A stretch of 64,000 bases of DNA from Ruminococcus sp. Its GTDB lineage: Bacteria > Bacillota > Clostridia > Oscillospirales > Ruminococcaceae. Numbering within the stretch: position 1 is the first letter of the stretch; each line of letters opens with the position of its first letter. Location of the stretch: NCBI GenBank assembly GCA_021199375.1, contig JAJQIB010000014.1, positions 1 to 64,000 of the forward strand. Direction: 5' to 3'. The notes below the pieces were generated by a model that was not told the origin of the DNA, searched no databases, and saw only the letters and a program-made list of their open reading frames with translations. Below are positions 42,845 to 52,202 of this stretch, one piece after another. Made by a program: the position numbers and the translations under genes.

Positions 42845-43422
42845 GTGAAGCTGATAAGAGCTTTCCGACAGCGGCACAGCTTGATGGCGAGCTAAAAAGA
42901 GTAAAAAACCGCCGTGAATTTTGGCGGCTATTATATAGTACAGTTGCGTCACTTGTTGTAGTGGCGGCATTGGCGGTTTTGGTATCAACCTTGTTCCTGC
43001 CTGTGCTAAGAGTTACGGGTACGAGCATGACACCGACGCTTGAAAATGACCAGCTTGTAGTTTGCCGAAAAACGGGAAGCTTTGAGCAGGGTGATATTAT
43101 TGCATTTTATTACAACAACAAGATCCTATTAAAGAGGGTTATTGCCGTTGCTGGGGATGTAGTTGACATTGATGCGGATGGTACGGTGTACGTTAATGAC
43201 GAGAAGCTTGATGAGCCTTATGTTGACGAGCTAGCATTTGGCGAATGCGATATTGAGTTGCCGTATCAGGTACCTGATGAGCGAGTTTTTGTAATGGGCG
43301 ACCACCGAGAAACTTCAATTGACAGCAGAAATACATCTATCGGATGCGTTAGTGAAGAGTCTGTTGTTGGGCGAGTGGTATTTCGGGTCAGTCCGTTTAA
43401 GGATATAGGATTTTTAGACTAA
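42841..43422 (+). CDS. lepB: Signal peptidase I, pilus-linked
   Basis: 193 aa. Cytoplasmic N-terminus, one membrane segment (about 31-54), then the S26 catalytic domain. Catalytic Ser62 in GTSMTPTLE and Lys98 in ILLKRVIA are both present, with the GDHRETSIDSR box near the C-terminus. It removes signal peptides on the outer face of the membrane. Pilus operons often carry a dedicated copy, and this one sits 27 bp before the adhesin. Confidence 0.94.
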   Translation: MSEADKSFPTAAQLDGELKRVKNRREFWRLLYSTVASLVVVAALAVLVSTLFLPVLRVTGTSMTPTLENDQLVVCRKTGSFEQGDIIAFYYNNKILLKRVIAVAGDVVDIDADGTVYVNDEKLDEPYVDELAFGECDIELPYQVPDERVFVMGDHRETSIDSRNTSIGCVSEESVVGRVVFRVSPFKDIGFLD

Positions 43423-43449
43423 TTTTTATAAATGAGAGGAGGTCAAATT

Positions 43450-46400
43450 GTGCTTGATTTTAACAACAAGGTTTCGCAATTTTTAAAGGAGCATAAAAAG
43501 AGTGTTCGGATGCGTGCACTTGCCGTTGTTATGTCATTAGCAGTAGTGCTTTCTGTCTGCGGAAGCTTGATTATGCCGGCGATTAGTGCGTCGAAGGAAG
43601 AATTGAATGGAGGAGTAGCACTGACGGCTTTGGGTGCTGCAAACAATGAGGGAAATGCCTCAAGTGGCGTTACCGATTTCAAATATTCTGTTGAGTGGGC
43701 GCAAACCAGTCAAGATTCTGAATCGGCTACCGGTGAGCTAGCCATAAAACTAACATACACACCTGCTGAAGCAAAAACAATTGAAGCAGGCACACCTATC
43801 GTTTTAACTCTGAATTCGAGCATTTCTAATGCATCGGGTTTTTTGTATGATACCGATTATAATGGTGGAAACGTAGCTGGTGGATATTATGAAATTATAG
43901 ATGGTGTGCTGTATATCTATTATTATCAAGATTATATTGATACAATAATAAAAGATACTACCAAAACCTTCTATACAAACATTACCTTCAGTGCGGAATT
44001 CAACCGTGGCGCTAATGATTCTACTAATCAGACCTATTCTATTGGTAGTGGCGCAAATGCTCCGTCAATTACTGTTACTTTTAATAGTAGATCTACCGAC
44101 CTAGCTAAATCCGGTGTATATAACGGTAATGGCACTGTAACCTGGACGCTGGTTGTTTCTAACGGAGAGGGCACAGATCTTGACGGCTATGTAATAAGTG
44201 ACGACATGCTTAGCGATATGGTCGCTGGATCGTTTACGGTTGACCCTTCTGGAGTGGCAAGTTATAATAACTCTAGCAAAAATATAGAATTTAGCTCCAC
44301 AACAGCTAAAGAAGTTACCATTACATATACAACAACGGTTGACGACAGCAGCAATGCTTCGACGACGGTGACAAATAAGGCAACGCTGACGGATGATCCT
44401 AATGATCCGGGTGTAGAATCTGAGGCTACGGAATCTGTTACTATACCTGCAGACTACAGCGTTTCTAAGAGTGACGCGACTTACGATTACAACTCAGGTG
44501 TTGCAGATGGAAAAATAACCTGGACTATCACTATTACAAGCTCAAGCAGCAGCGGCGACTACACAGGTCTAACCATTTCGGACAGTATGTTTGATGCGGA
44601 TAGTGCTGCACAGGTTGCAGCTGCATTAGAGGTGTTGGGATTTACCGTCACTACAAATAGCGACTACAGTGTTTCTATAGTAAGTACCAATGGTACAAAA
44701 ACCGGCGGATCGATTTCACTTACCTATACTACATCTGTAAGTGAAGGTGATAGCGGAAATAATACTGTTACAGTTACTGATACAGATGACGGTGGAAAAG
44801 TTGACAGCACGTACCAATATTATGCGTATGATGCTTACAGTGTTTATAAGAATGGTGAAGTCACAAATTATGGAGGCACTACAGCTACTCTTACATGGAC
44901 AATAACTGCCGAAGCTAAAGGCACTGGAGGAACACTTCGAAACTCAGTTTTGTCAGATGAAGCGTTTAAGGATTCTACTTTTGTTATAACATCTGTAACT
45001 AATGGTAAGGATACGAATGTAAGCTATACTCTTAATCAAACAGATGGAACAATAACTATAAATGATGATGTGAATAAAGTGGTTATAACATACACCACTG
45101 AGGTTGTTATTAACCAAAATCAGTCAACGCAAACTGAAACGAACACAGTCACCTTGAATGATAACGATACTTATACTAAAGTAGTTCAAATCGGCAAGGA
45201 TACCATTTCTAAGGAAATGAATGGCAGCGAAACGATAGACGTCGATGCAACTGAGGGCACCACAACAATCACAATACCTTGGATTGTTGAGTACGAACGT
45301 ACTGCTGGCTTAGCTGATAAGTTTGTAACTGATACGGTTATTGAAAATTCAGGCTATGGCGAGCATTTCATATACGCAGACTCCAGCTTGATTACCGTAA
45401 CGGATTCTTCAGGTAATACAATAAGCTCGTCAGATTACACGGTTACCTTCTATAAGGATGGAGCTGTGGTTTCGGGAAGCGCCGTTAAGGCTGATAGCTT
45501 TATTATAACATTCGATGATGACTTCACTGAAACGCATGTTAAAATCTATTATGACACTACAGTTATAGCGAACACTGCGGATTTGCCAACAGACGGAACT
45601 ACGGTTACATATAGTAACAAAGTAACGACTGATAACGGCGAAGACACTGGATATTATAACTACTCTAACAATGAGTCGCCGTACAAAAAATATGCGGTAG
45701 ACCCCAATACGCTGGATATAATAGATAGTGCAGATTTGCTAGATCTCACAACAGTTAGTGAGACGGATAATAACGTAACTACCAACTATTATGAGTTTGG
45801 ATTTGTCATTGAGTTTAATGCTTCATCGCTTTCGCTTCCTGTGACATTTACTGATACGATAGACAGCGCTTTTACTCTTGATAGTTGGGTGTATTATTCA
45901 GGTTGGGGTAATAATAATTGGGATTATATTGCGGATTCTAGCACAAATTTGGGCTATATCACCGCTTCATCTTCTAATGAAAATAGCTATTACATTACTG
46001 TAAGCAGTGCAGCAAGCGGTAATAATACAGAAACAAACTTTAACGTAAATAATGGTAGTGGTAACTGCTTTATCTACTACACCATGAAGATTAGTGTTGA
46101 GGATTTCAGCGCACTTGTTGCGGCGAATGGCGGTTCCTACACGGTTAGCAACTCGGCAGTTACGGGCAGCTATGATCCTGTAGTGGCTACGGTAGATGTA
46201 GATCAGGGAACGCTTGAAAAGGCGAGCATTTACAATCAGAATACCAACGCGAATGCTATAAATTATTCGGTTTACCTAAACCCTAAGTCTGAGGATTTAG
46301 ACATAACCTCTGATACGCTAACGCTTTATGACTACTTTACAAGTGATGTACCCGTTTCCGTTTCGGTGGCGAACTTCACGGTATATTATTACAATGACAC

Positions 46401-47964
46401 AAGCCGGTCAATGGAAGAGCTAGACAAGAAAGAGTACAGCTACTCGATGAATACTGGTGGGTATACAGAGCAAACTGAAGTTTACAATGAGACGTTTAGC
46501 GGAACTGGTTATGGTAATAGTACTTATACCAATACTGCTCAGTTGACAAATCTTAAAGCTGGGGATATTATAACTATTGATTACAGTATAAATCCTCAAA
46601 ATCAATATTATTATTGGTTTGGTTATGATTTGACTACAGGTTCTAATGGTCGATGGGATGGTAATATTAAAGACGATTCTGCTAGTAATACTAGTCCAGG
46701 CAGTTTCAGCTATACTTTAACCAGTGATTACGATAATTTATTTTTATGGCTTGGAAGCGGAGATGGTGATACCTACACCGCAACAGTCACTGTAACTCAT
46801 ACAGAGTCGGTGCAGACAGAGTTTATTATCACTGTTCCCGATGAAATGTATATACTTGTTGAGTATACGCTAATTCTATCATCATCAAGTGATACTCAGG
46901 CTACGGTATCAAACACCGTTTCGGTAGAATCTGTTTCAGGTGTTGACAATTCCACCGACAGCGAGACGATGGAGCTTACAACGACGACTGCGGGCTTGAT
47001 GGGTACGGGCGGTGACTATATAGAGCTTCAAAAGGTTGATGCGTCAAACTATAACAGTGCTCTTACAGATGCTGAGTTTGAAATATACCGATCTACAGAC
47101 GGACAAAACTGGTATGCGGCAACAGCATTTTCTCAAAATCTGACTGACGATGGTTACGATGTAACCTGGGCGATTGATACGAGTACATCGGCTACATCAT
47201 TTAAATTTGAAGATGTTGATTATAAGCTGCTTCTTGATAACGGTTATGTTTACAAGCTTGTCGAGGTTACAGCTCCTACCGGTTACACGATAGCGGGTGA
47301 TGGCACCTACTACTTCATTTTCAACCAAACAAACACAGCCGGCAACTATCCTACAACTGCTGTAAATTATGTCACTGGTACATTACTTAAGGACGTTTAC
47401 AGCATGGCATCGCAGGAGACGATGTACATAACAAACTCACAGAATATGAGTGTAACTGCAACAAAGGTTTGGAACGATGGTATTTCGAATCATGATGACT
47501 ATACCGTAACGGTAACGCTCTATCGCACTACATCTTCTTCTGGTAAAAGTCTTACCGAGGTTACTACAGATGCAAGCGGTACTGCAATAAGTTCGACAGC
47601 CACGCTAGATTCAAGTAAAAGCTGGTCAGCCTCGTGGTCTAACCTTGAAGGTGCAGATCCCAACGGTAACGCTTACTACTACTACATCTACGAAACAGAG
47701 GTATCCGATGGTAAGAACACCGCCACGCTTTCAGGCGACTATACGTCATATAAATTAAACGGCACGGACTACGATGTTACCTATGACAACAATAGCTTGA
47801 CAACGACTGGTACGATTATCATCACAAACACAGATAACTCGATTACGAGCTACACCCTCCCCAATACCGGTTCGACCGGTGTCGGCAACTACCTAATCGG
47901 TGGAGGCGCAATTTCAATCACAGCTTTGGCACTTATGCGCATCAAAAAGCGCAAAAATAAATAA
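43450..47964 (+). CDS. Giant LPNTG-anchored adhesin, probable pilus tip protein
   Basis: 1504 aa with a GTG start at 43450: the GAGGAGG ribosome site lies upstream of it and inside any longer reading. Signal peptide (about 20-50). The body is a chain of beta-rich domains of about 110 residues with ISDDML or ISDSMF-type motifs (isopeptide-forming, DUF11/SdrD-like). A SpaA/Cna-B-like domain follows (YIELQKVDASNYNSALTDAEF, with the E-box LVEVTAPTGY), then a Cna-B-like domain (TATKVWND). It ends in LPNTG, a hydrophobic segment and KKRKNK. No von Willebrand domain is visible. Size and place before the major pilin argue for the tip adhesin. Confidence 0.9.
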   Translation: MLDFNNKVSQFLKEHKKSVRMRALAVVMSLAVVLSVCGSLIMPAISASKEELNGGVALTALGAANNEGNASSGVTDFKYSVEWAQTSQDSESATGELAIKLTYTPAEAKTIEAGTPIVLTLNSSISNASGFLYDTDYNGGNVAGGYYEIIDGVLYIYYYQDYIDTIIKDTTKTFYTNITFSAEFNRGANDSTNQTYSIGSGANAPSITVTFNSRSTDLAKSGVYNGNGTVTWTLVVSNGEGTDLDGYVISDDMLSDMVAGSFTVDPSGVASYNNSSKNIEFSSTTAKEVTITYTTTVDDSSNASTTVTNKATLTDDPNDPGVESEATESVTIPADYSVSKSDATYDYNSGVADGKITWTITITSSSSSGDYTGLTISDSMFDADSAAQVAAALEVLGFTVTTNSDYSVSIVSTNGTKTGGSISLTYTTSVSEGDSGNNTVTVTDTDDGGKVDSTYQYYAYDAYSVYKNGEVTNYGGTTATLTWTITAEAKGTGGTLRNSVLSDEAFKDSTFVITSVTNGKDTNVSYTLNQTDGTITINDDVNKVVITYTTEVVINQNQSTQTETNTVTLNDNDTYTKVVQIGKDTISKEMNGSETIDVDATEGTTTITIPWIVEYERTAGLADKFVTDTVIENSGYGEHFIYADSSLITVTDSSGNTISSSDYTVTFYKDGAVVSGSAVKADSFIITFDDDFTETHVKIYYDTTVIANTADLPTDGTTVTYSNKVTTDNGEDTGYYNYSNNESPYKKYAVDPNTLDIIDSADLLDLTTVSETDNNVTTNYYEFGFVIEFNASSLSLPVTFTDTIDSAFTLDSWVYYSGWGNNNWDYIADSSTNLGYITASSSNENSYYITVSSAASGNNTETNFNVNNGSGNCFIYYTMKISVEDFSALVAANGGSYTVSNSAVTGSYDPVVATVDVDQGTLEKASIYNQNTNANAINYSVYLNPKSEDLDITSDTLTLYDYFTSDVPVSVSVANFTVYYYNDTSRSMEELDKKEYSYSMNTGGYTEQTEVYNETFSGTGYGNSTYTNTAQLTNLKAGDIITIDYSINPQNQYYYWFGYDLTTGSNGRWDGNIKDDSASNTSPGSFSYTLTSDYDNLFLWLGSGDGDTYTATVTVTHTESVQTEFIITVPDEMYILVEYTLILSSSSDTQATVSNTVSVESVSGVDNSTDSETMELTTTTAGLMGTGGDYIELQKVDASNYNSALTDAEFEIYRSTDGQNWYAATAFSQNLTDDGYDVTWAIDTSTSATSFKFEDVDYKLLLDNGYVYKLVEVTAPTGYTIAGDGTYYFIFNQTNTAGNYPTTAVNYVTGTLLKDVYSMASQETMYITNSQNMSVTATKVWNDGISNHDDYTVTVTLYRTTSSSGKSLTEVTTDASGTAISSTATLDSSKSWSASWSNLEGADPNGNAYYYYIYETEVSDGKNTATLSGDYTSYKLNGTDYDVTYDNNSLTTTGTIIITNTDNSITSYTLPNTGSTGVGNYLIGGGAISITALALMRIKKRKNK

Positions 47965-47979
47965 GTAAATTTAAACCAT

Positions 47980-47989
47980 GGGGGGGGGG
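47980..47989 (+). repeat. G10 homopolymer between adhesin and major pilin
   Basis: Ten consecutive G in the 63-bp gap between the adhesin stop codon and the pilin start. It can pair with CCCGCC downstream, giving a small G/C hairpin before the pilin ribosome site. Prone to slippage. Confidence 0.75.
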
Positions 47990-48027
47990 TAAAGGACTCC
48001 CGCCATAGATTCATGGAGGTTATTAAA

Positions 48028-49638
48028 ATGACGAAAACAAAAAGAATAGCATCGATAGCAGTTTCCGCAATGCTTGCGATGAGTATGATGGCTACTTCGG
48101 CGGTGATGCCAGGTTCGGCAGCTAATGGCTACGAAATTACAATTTCATCAACAGAGTCGGATCATACATACTACGCTTATCAGATTTTTGACTCTACAAC
48201 AGCAGTTACAGGAATGGACTGGGGCAATGGTATTTCAGATGGATCTGCTTTGATAACTGCTCTACAGGCTGATGGTACAGTTGGTTCTTACTTCGCTTCT
48301 TGTACATCTGCATATGATGTAGCGTATGTATTGGGCACAAATACTTTTACAACTGCTGAAATGCAGGCATTTGCTGCTGTAGTTTCAGTAAACGTAAACA
48401 CTGCAAATAGAACAACAAGCACATACGCTAGTGGCACATACACCCTAGATGTTCCCTCTGCAGGCTACTACCTAGTTGTTGAAGATAATACCGCTTCAAT
48501 AGCTAGTGGTGAGGCTTACTCTGCATACATCATCAACACGAGCAATGCTACAGCTTTAACCCCCAAGACCGATGCTCCGTCCGTTGATAAGCAAATATAT
48601 CATAATGAAACTAGAACCTGGGGCAGCGTAGGCGATAACCAGATCGGCGATGATGTTCAGTTTAAGATCACCGTTGATTTCCCTGATGTTTCTGACTATG
48701 ATAATTATACCCTTACTGTAAGAGATAGTCTTGAAAGCTACTTCTCACTAAATGCAACAAGTATTAGCGATTTTAATATTACCTATTATGATTCTAGTGA
48801 TCAGCCTGTAGCAGTTTCAAGCTATAATCCTAGACTTACTATTGGTGATGATCCGACAGGTACACCTAGTTACCCCGAAACATTCTATATGCAGTTTGAT
48901 CTTAAAAACAGCGAACTAGCAAACGTATCATATGTAACAATTGAGTATTCCGCTGAGCTTCTATCGACTGCTCAGGTTTCATCAAGTACCCCCGGTGTGC
49001 ATCAGGACAATACCGTTTATCTGACCTATTCGAATGATCCTACATATACAGGTATAGGAACTTATGAAGGCGGCGAAACACCTAAGGTTACTGTTTATGA
49101 GTATACATTTACGTTTGATTTTAATAAGGTTGACAGCAGTGGTGCTGCATTAGCAGGTGCTACCTTCCAGCTTTACGATTCAACTGGAGCTTTGATTTCT
49201 TTCGTTAAGTCTACTGATGGTGATACTGATGTTTATACAGTTGTTGATTCAACTGCTACAAGTTCAATAAATTATATTACTACAAATACTGCTGGTTTGT
49301 ATAAAATAGTAGGTCTTGATGATGCAGAAACTTACACTCTAAAAGAAACCGATGCGCCTGCTGGTTACAATCTAGCAGGAGATACTGAATTCTCAATAAC
49401 CGCAGCTTATAATACGTATGGAACAGAACTTACTTCACTAACTGGTGATGCTACTGGTACTAACACAACTCATACAGCTAATTCGCTAAGTGCTACTATT
49501 ACTAATACCTCAGGCACTGTTCTTCCGACAACCGGTTCGTTCGGTACCAAGCTCTTCTACATCGGCGGTGGCGTTCTTGTTGCAGCTGCTGGAGTTATCC
49601 TTGTAACTAGAAAGAGAATGAGCAGAAAGGCTGACTAA
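48028..49638 (+). CDS. Major pilin (FimA/SpaA-like backbone subunit), LPTTG-anchored
   Basis: 536 aa from the ATG at 48028 (GGAGG upstream). Signal peptide (about 1-34). Pilin-motif Lys is probably in LTPKTDAPSVDK. A middle isopeptide domain (VQFKITVDFPD onward) is followed by a Cna-B domain (FDFNKVDSSGAALAGATFQLY) with the E-box YTLKETDAPAGYNLAG. It ends LPTTGSFG, hydrophobic segment, RKRMSRKAD. Subunits like this are joined by sortase C between the Lys of one and the Thr of the next. Its own sortase follows at once. Confidence 0.92.
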   Translation: MTKTKRIASIAVSAMLAMSMMATSAVMPGSAANGYEITISSTESDHTYYAYQIFDSTTAVTGMDWGNGISDGSALITALQADGTVGSYFASCTSAYDVAYVLGTNTFTTAEMQAFAAVVSVNVNTANRTTSTYASGTYTLDVPSAGYYLVVEDNTASIASGEAYSAYIINTSNATALTPKTDAPSVDKQIYHNETRTWGSVGDNQIGDDVQFKITVDFPDVSDYDNYTLTVRDSLESYFSLNATSISDFNITYYDSSDQPVAVSSYNPRLTIGDDPTGTPSYPETFYMQFDLKNSELANVSYVTIEYSAELLSTAQVSSSTPGVHQDNTVYLTYSNDPTYTGIGTYEGGETPKVTVYEYTFTFDFNKVDSSGAALAGATFQLYDSTGALISFVKSTDGDTDVYTVVDSTATSSINYITTNTAGLYKIVGLDDAETYTLKETDAPAGYNLAGDTEFSITAAYNTYGTELTSLTGDATGTNTTHTANSLSATITNTSGTVLPTTGSFGTKLFYIGGGVLVAAAGVILVTRKRMSRKAD

Positions 49639-49662
49639 TTTAAACTGTTTATAAACCTACGT

Positions 49663-49685
49663 CCGACGGCACATGATGCTGTCGG
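49663..49685 (+). promoter_or_regulatory. Hairpin between major pilin and sortase genes
   Basis: 9-bp stem CCGACGGCA (49663-49671) / TGCTGTCGG (49677-49685) with one G-U pair and loop CATGA. There is no U-run, so it is probably an mRNA stability or partial termination element. Confidence 0.6.
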
Positions 49686-49702
49686 GCATTAGGGAGGGTC
49701 CC

Positions 49703-50614
49703 ATGAGCAAAAAAAACGGAAAACATAAACATTTAACTACAGTTATATTGATTGTGCTGTTGTTGGTGGGGCTCTCCGTAATGCTGTATCCTACTGTAAG
49801 CGATTGGTGGAACACCAGAACCCAGAGTCGTGTTGTAGCAAACTATCAACAGGCTGTTGCCGACATGAGCGAGCAGGAGGCGCAGGAGAAAATTGAAAAA
49901 GCACGTGAGTACAATGAAAAGCTATCGCATTTAGCTTCACCCCTCACCGAATATGATGAGATTGGCGACTATTATGATATCTTAGATATAACGGGAACAG
50001 GAGTTATGGGATATATTTCAATTCCGCAGATTCGTGTTGAGCTGCCCATCTATCACGGCACAAGCGAGGGCGTTCTTAATGTAGCGGTAGGACATCTTCA
50101 GGGAAGCTCGCTTCCCGTAGGCGGCGAGACAACTCACGCAATAATCTCAGCTCACCGTGGTCTTCCGAGTGCTAAGCTTTTCACAGACCTCGACCAGCTT
50201 GTCGAGGGTGATTTGTTCACCATCACTGTGCTAACCGAAACCTACACTTACGAGGTGGATAAAATATCCATTGTCCTTCCGAACGAAACCGACAATCTCG
50301 CAATCGAAACAGGTGAGGACTATGTAACGCTCATGACCTGCACGCCCTACGGCGTAAACTCGCACAGGCTTCTCGTCAGAGCTCATCGCGTTGAAAATGT
50401 TGAGGAGGCTCAGGCAGCCACGGTACAAGCAGACGCCGTACAGATCGACACACTTAATGTCGTCCCCTACATAGCGGCTCCGCTCTTTGCCCTGTTGCTC
50501 ATCTACTGGTTCTTCGGCGGCAAACGCAAGGACAAATTCCCGCATGAAGATCCCCTCACAGCATTAAAAAATGATTCAAATTCGGACGATTCCGATACTG
50601 ATAAAGGAGGATAA
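49703..50614 (+). CDS. Class C (pilus-type) sortase
   Basis: 303 aa from the ATG at 49703 (AGGGAGGG upstream). N-terminal membrane segment (about 13-30), sortase domain (about 100-235) with His151 (ISAHRG), Cys213 (LMTCTPYGV) and Arg222 (HRLLVR), and a second membrane segment near 265-282. This topology is typical of pilus-polymerising sortase C. The usual DP[FWY] lid motif is not seen in the segment before the domain. It links pilin Lys and LPTTG Thr. Confidence 0.93.
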   Translation: MSKKNGKHKHLTTVILIVLLLVGLSVMLYPTVSDWWNTRTQSRVVANYQQAVADMSEQEAQEKIEKAREYNEKLSHLASPLTEYDEIGDYYDILDITGTGVMGYISIPQIRVELPIYHGTSEGVLNVAVGHLQGSSLPVGGETTHAIISAHRGLPSAKLFTDLDQLVEGDLFTITVLTETYTYEVDKISIVLPNETDNLAIETGEDYVTLMTCTPYGVNSHRLLVRAHRVENVEEAQAATVQADAVQIDTLNVVPYIAAPLFALLLIYWFFGGKRKDKFPHEDPLTALKNDSNSDDSDTDKGG

Positions 50615-50618
50615 CTCT

Positions 50619-51536
50619 ATGAAAGGAAAAGTTTTACATCGCAGCAGCATTGCTTGCTTTGTTTGTATAATTATGAGCATACTTGTAGCATTCTTAGGCA
50701 CATTTAAAGCCTCAGCTGATTCCATCGGCAGCCTAACACTCGACTGCCACTACGGAGATGAAAAGGTAGAGAACATGAGCTGGAGCATCTACAAGATCGG
50801 TGAGCGTGATATAAGCGGTGGTTTTGCGATTGATGACGCATTTAGCTCGACAGGCGTAGCACTTGACGACCTATCAGCCTCCGCAGTACAGACCGATGCT
50901 GACACGCTTGCAGCCTATGTATCCGAAAATGAGGTTACAGCACTTGCAACAGCCTACACTAACGAGAACGGCTTAGCATCCTTTTCTGAGCTTGACTATG
51001 GTATTTATTTAGTTATTGGTCAAAGCGTATTGCAAAATGAGTACACCTTCACAGCTTCTCCTTCAATTATTGAGATAAGCGCAGATGAGTCGCAGGTGAC
51101 AGCAACCACCAAGCTTTCAGCAGCAAGCTCGACAAGCAGCGAAAGCACACCTGATGAAAGCTCCAGCGAAGAAGACAGTAGCTCCACGCCCGATAGCTCG
51201 AGCGAAACATCTTCTGAGGACAGCTCAACACCTGATAGCTCAAGCGAAACTTCATCTGAGGACTCGTCCAGCGAAACATCTTCTGAGGATAGCTTAAGCG
51301 AAGACAGCTCCAGTGAGGATAGCTCTAGTGAAACCTCATCTGAGGACATCAAAACAGATACATCATCCGACAAAACCTCGTCCACACCTCCCACAACAAC
51401 CACCACAACTACAAGTGACACAATTCCTCCAACAGGTCAAAGATGGGTGTCCGTTTCACTTTTTGCAATTGTTGGATTGGTGCTTATAGCGATGGGCGTT
51501 CGCATCTGCATCAAGAAAGAGGCTGACGATGAATAA
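50619..51536 (+). CDS. Minor/accessory pilin with Ser/Glu-rich stalk and IPPTG sorting signal
   Basis: 305 aa from the ATG at 50619 (AAAGGAGG upstream). Signal peptide (about 1-35). A small SpaA-like beta domain (about 38-155) with LTLDCHYGDEKVENMSWSIY and the closing pattern LDYGIYLVIG. A stalk of SSETSSEDSS repeats (about 165-255), then a Thr run, IPPTG, hydrophobic segment and KKEADDE. It starts 4 bp after sortase C. Likely the base subunit or wall linker of the pilus; base pilins often have Pro- or Ser-rich stalks. Confidence 0.87.
   Translation: MKGKVLHRSSIACFVCIIMSILVAFLGTFKASADSIGSLTLDCHYGDEKVENMSWSIYKIGERDISGGFAIDDAFSSTGVALDDLSASAVQTDADTLAAYVSENEVTALATAYTNENGLASFSELDYGIYLVIGQSVLQNEYTFTASPSIIEISADESQVTATTKLSAASSTSSESTPDESSSEEDSSSTPDSSSETSSEDSSTPDSSSETSSEDSSSETSSEDSLSEDSSSEDSSSETSSEDIKTDTSSDKTSSTPPTTTTTTTSDTIPPTGQRWVSVSLFAIVGLVLIAMGVRICIKKEADDE
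51117..51360 (+). repeat. In-frame Ser/Glu/Asp tandem repeats
   Basis: Degenerate 9-30 bp units encode SSETSSEDSS-type repeats. Unit-length change by slippage would alter the stalk length. Confidence 0.75.
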
Positions 51537-52089
51537 AAGGCGTGGAAGAACTTTCATAGCCATGGGGACACTGCTACTTTTGGTGGCGATGTCCCTTATT
51601 TTATTAAATCTGCTTGATGACCACAATGCGACCAAAAGAGCAGATGAAATACTCGATACGCTATCTGAAGAGATCGGCGTGACCACACAGCAAAGCATCG
51701 AGATTGATGGCTATGATTATATCGGAATTGTGAGCATACCCTCTTTAGGTGTTGAGCTGCCTGTACAAAGTGGCTGGGATCACGGTAATTTAAAGCTTGC
51801 TGCCTGTCGCTTTGATGGAACTGCAGATTCCGGAGATCTTATAATTGCCGCCCATAGCTATACGGCATTTTTCAAGTCTATTGACAAGCTAAACAGCGGC
51901 GATGAGGTATACTATACCGAGCTTGATGGCACAACTAAGGCTTACGAGGTTCAGTGGTCAGAGCTTATAAACGACAGTGACGATGACATGATGCTTGATG
52001 GTAGTGATGATTGGGATCTTACTCTTTTTACCTACACCTGGAGCGGCAGTCAGCGTGTAACTGTAAGATGTGTTGAGATTTCCAAATAA
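51529..52089 (+). CDS. Sortase-fold protein with catalytic Cys replaced by Tyr (pseudo-sortase)
   Basis: 186 aa, overlapping the minor pilin gene by 8 bp. N-terminal membrane segment (about 10-28), then a sortase domain of class B/D type: YIGIVSIPSLGVELPVQSG, IIAAHSYTAFF with His109, and LTLFTYTWSGSQRVTVRC with Arg176. In active members the pattern is LTLFTCT; here residue 169 is Tyr (TAC at 52033-52035), one base from Cys TGC. Cys93 and Cys181 are at positions common in the family and not catalytic. I read it as inactive or recently inactivated. It may have a scaffolding role at the pilus or be a decaying anchor sortase. No frameshift is present. Confidence 0.85.
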   Translation: MNKRRGRTFIAMGTLLLLVAMSLILLNLLDDHNATKRADEILDTLSEEIGVTTQQSIEIDGYDYIGIVSIPSLGVELPVQSGWDHGNLKLAACRFDGTADSGDLIIAAHSYTAFFKSIDKLNSGDEVYYTELDGTTKAYEVQWSELINDSDDDMMLDGSDDWDLTLFTYTWSGSQRVTVRCVEISK

Positions 52090-52103
52090 TCTTCTCAAAA
52101 CTA

Positions 52104-52132
52104 TTGACAATCGGCTCGAAAAGTTGTATAAT
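52104..52132 (+). promoter_or_regulatory. Sigma-A promoter of secDF
   Basis: TTGACA (52104-52109), 17-bp spacer, TATAAT (52127-52132). It lies 14 bp after the pseudo-sortase gene, and no terminator separates them. Confidence 0.87.
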
Positions 52133-52202
52133 AAATAAGTGAATTGACTATCGGCGATAAATTACAAGCTGATTTCGAAATAACTATTTAGGAGGAAAAA
52201 AC

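Noticed and set aside
49703-50614. Class A or B identity for the first sortase
   Set aside because: Two membrane segments, position after the pilin gene and the TCTPYGVNSHRLL motif fit class C, despite the missing lid motif.
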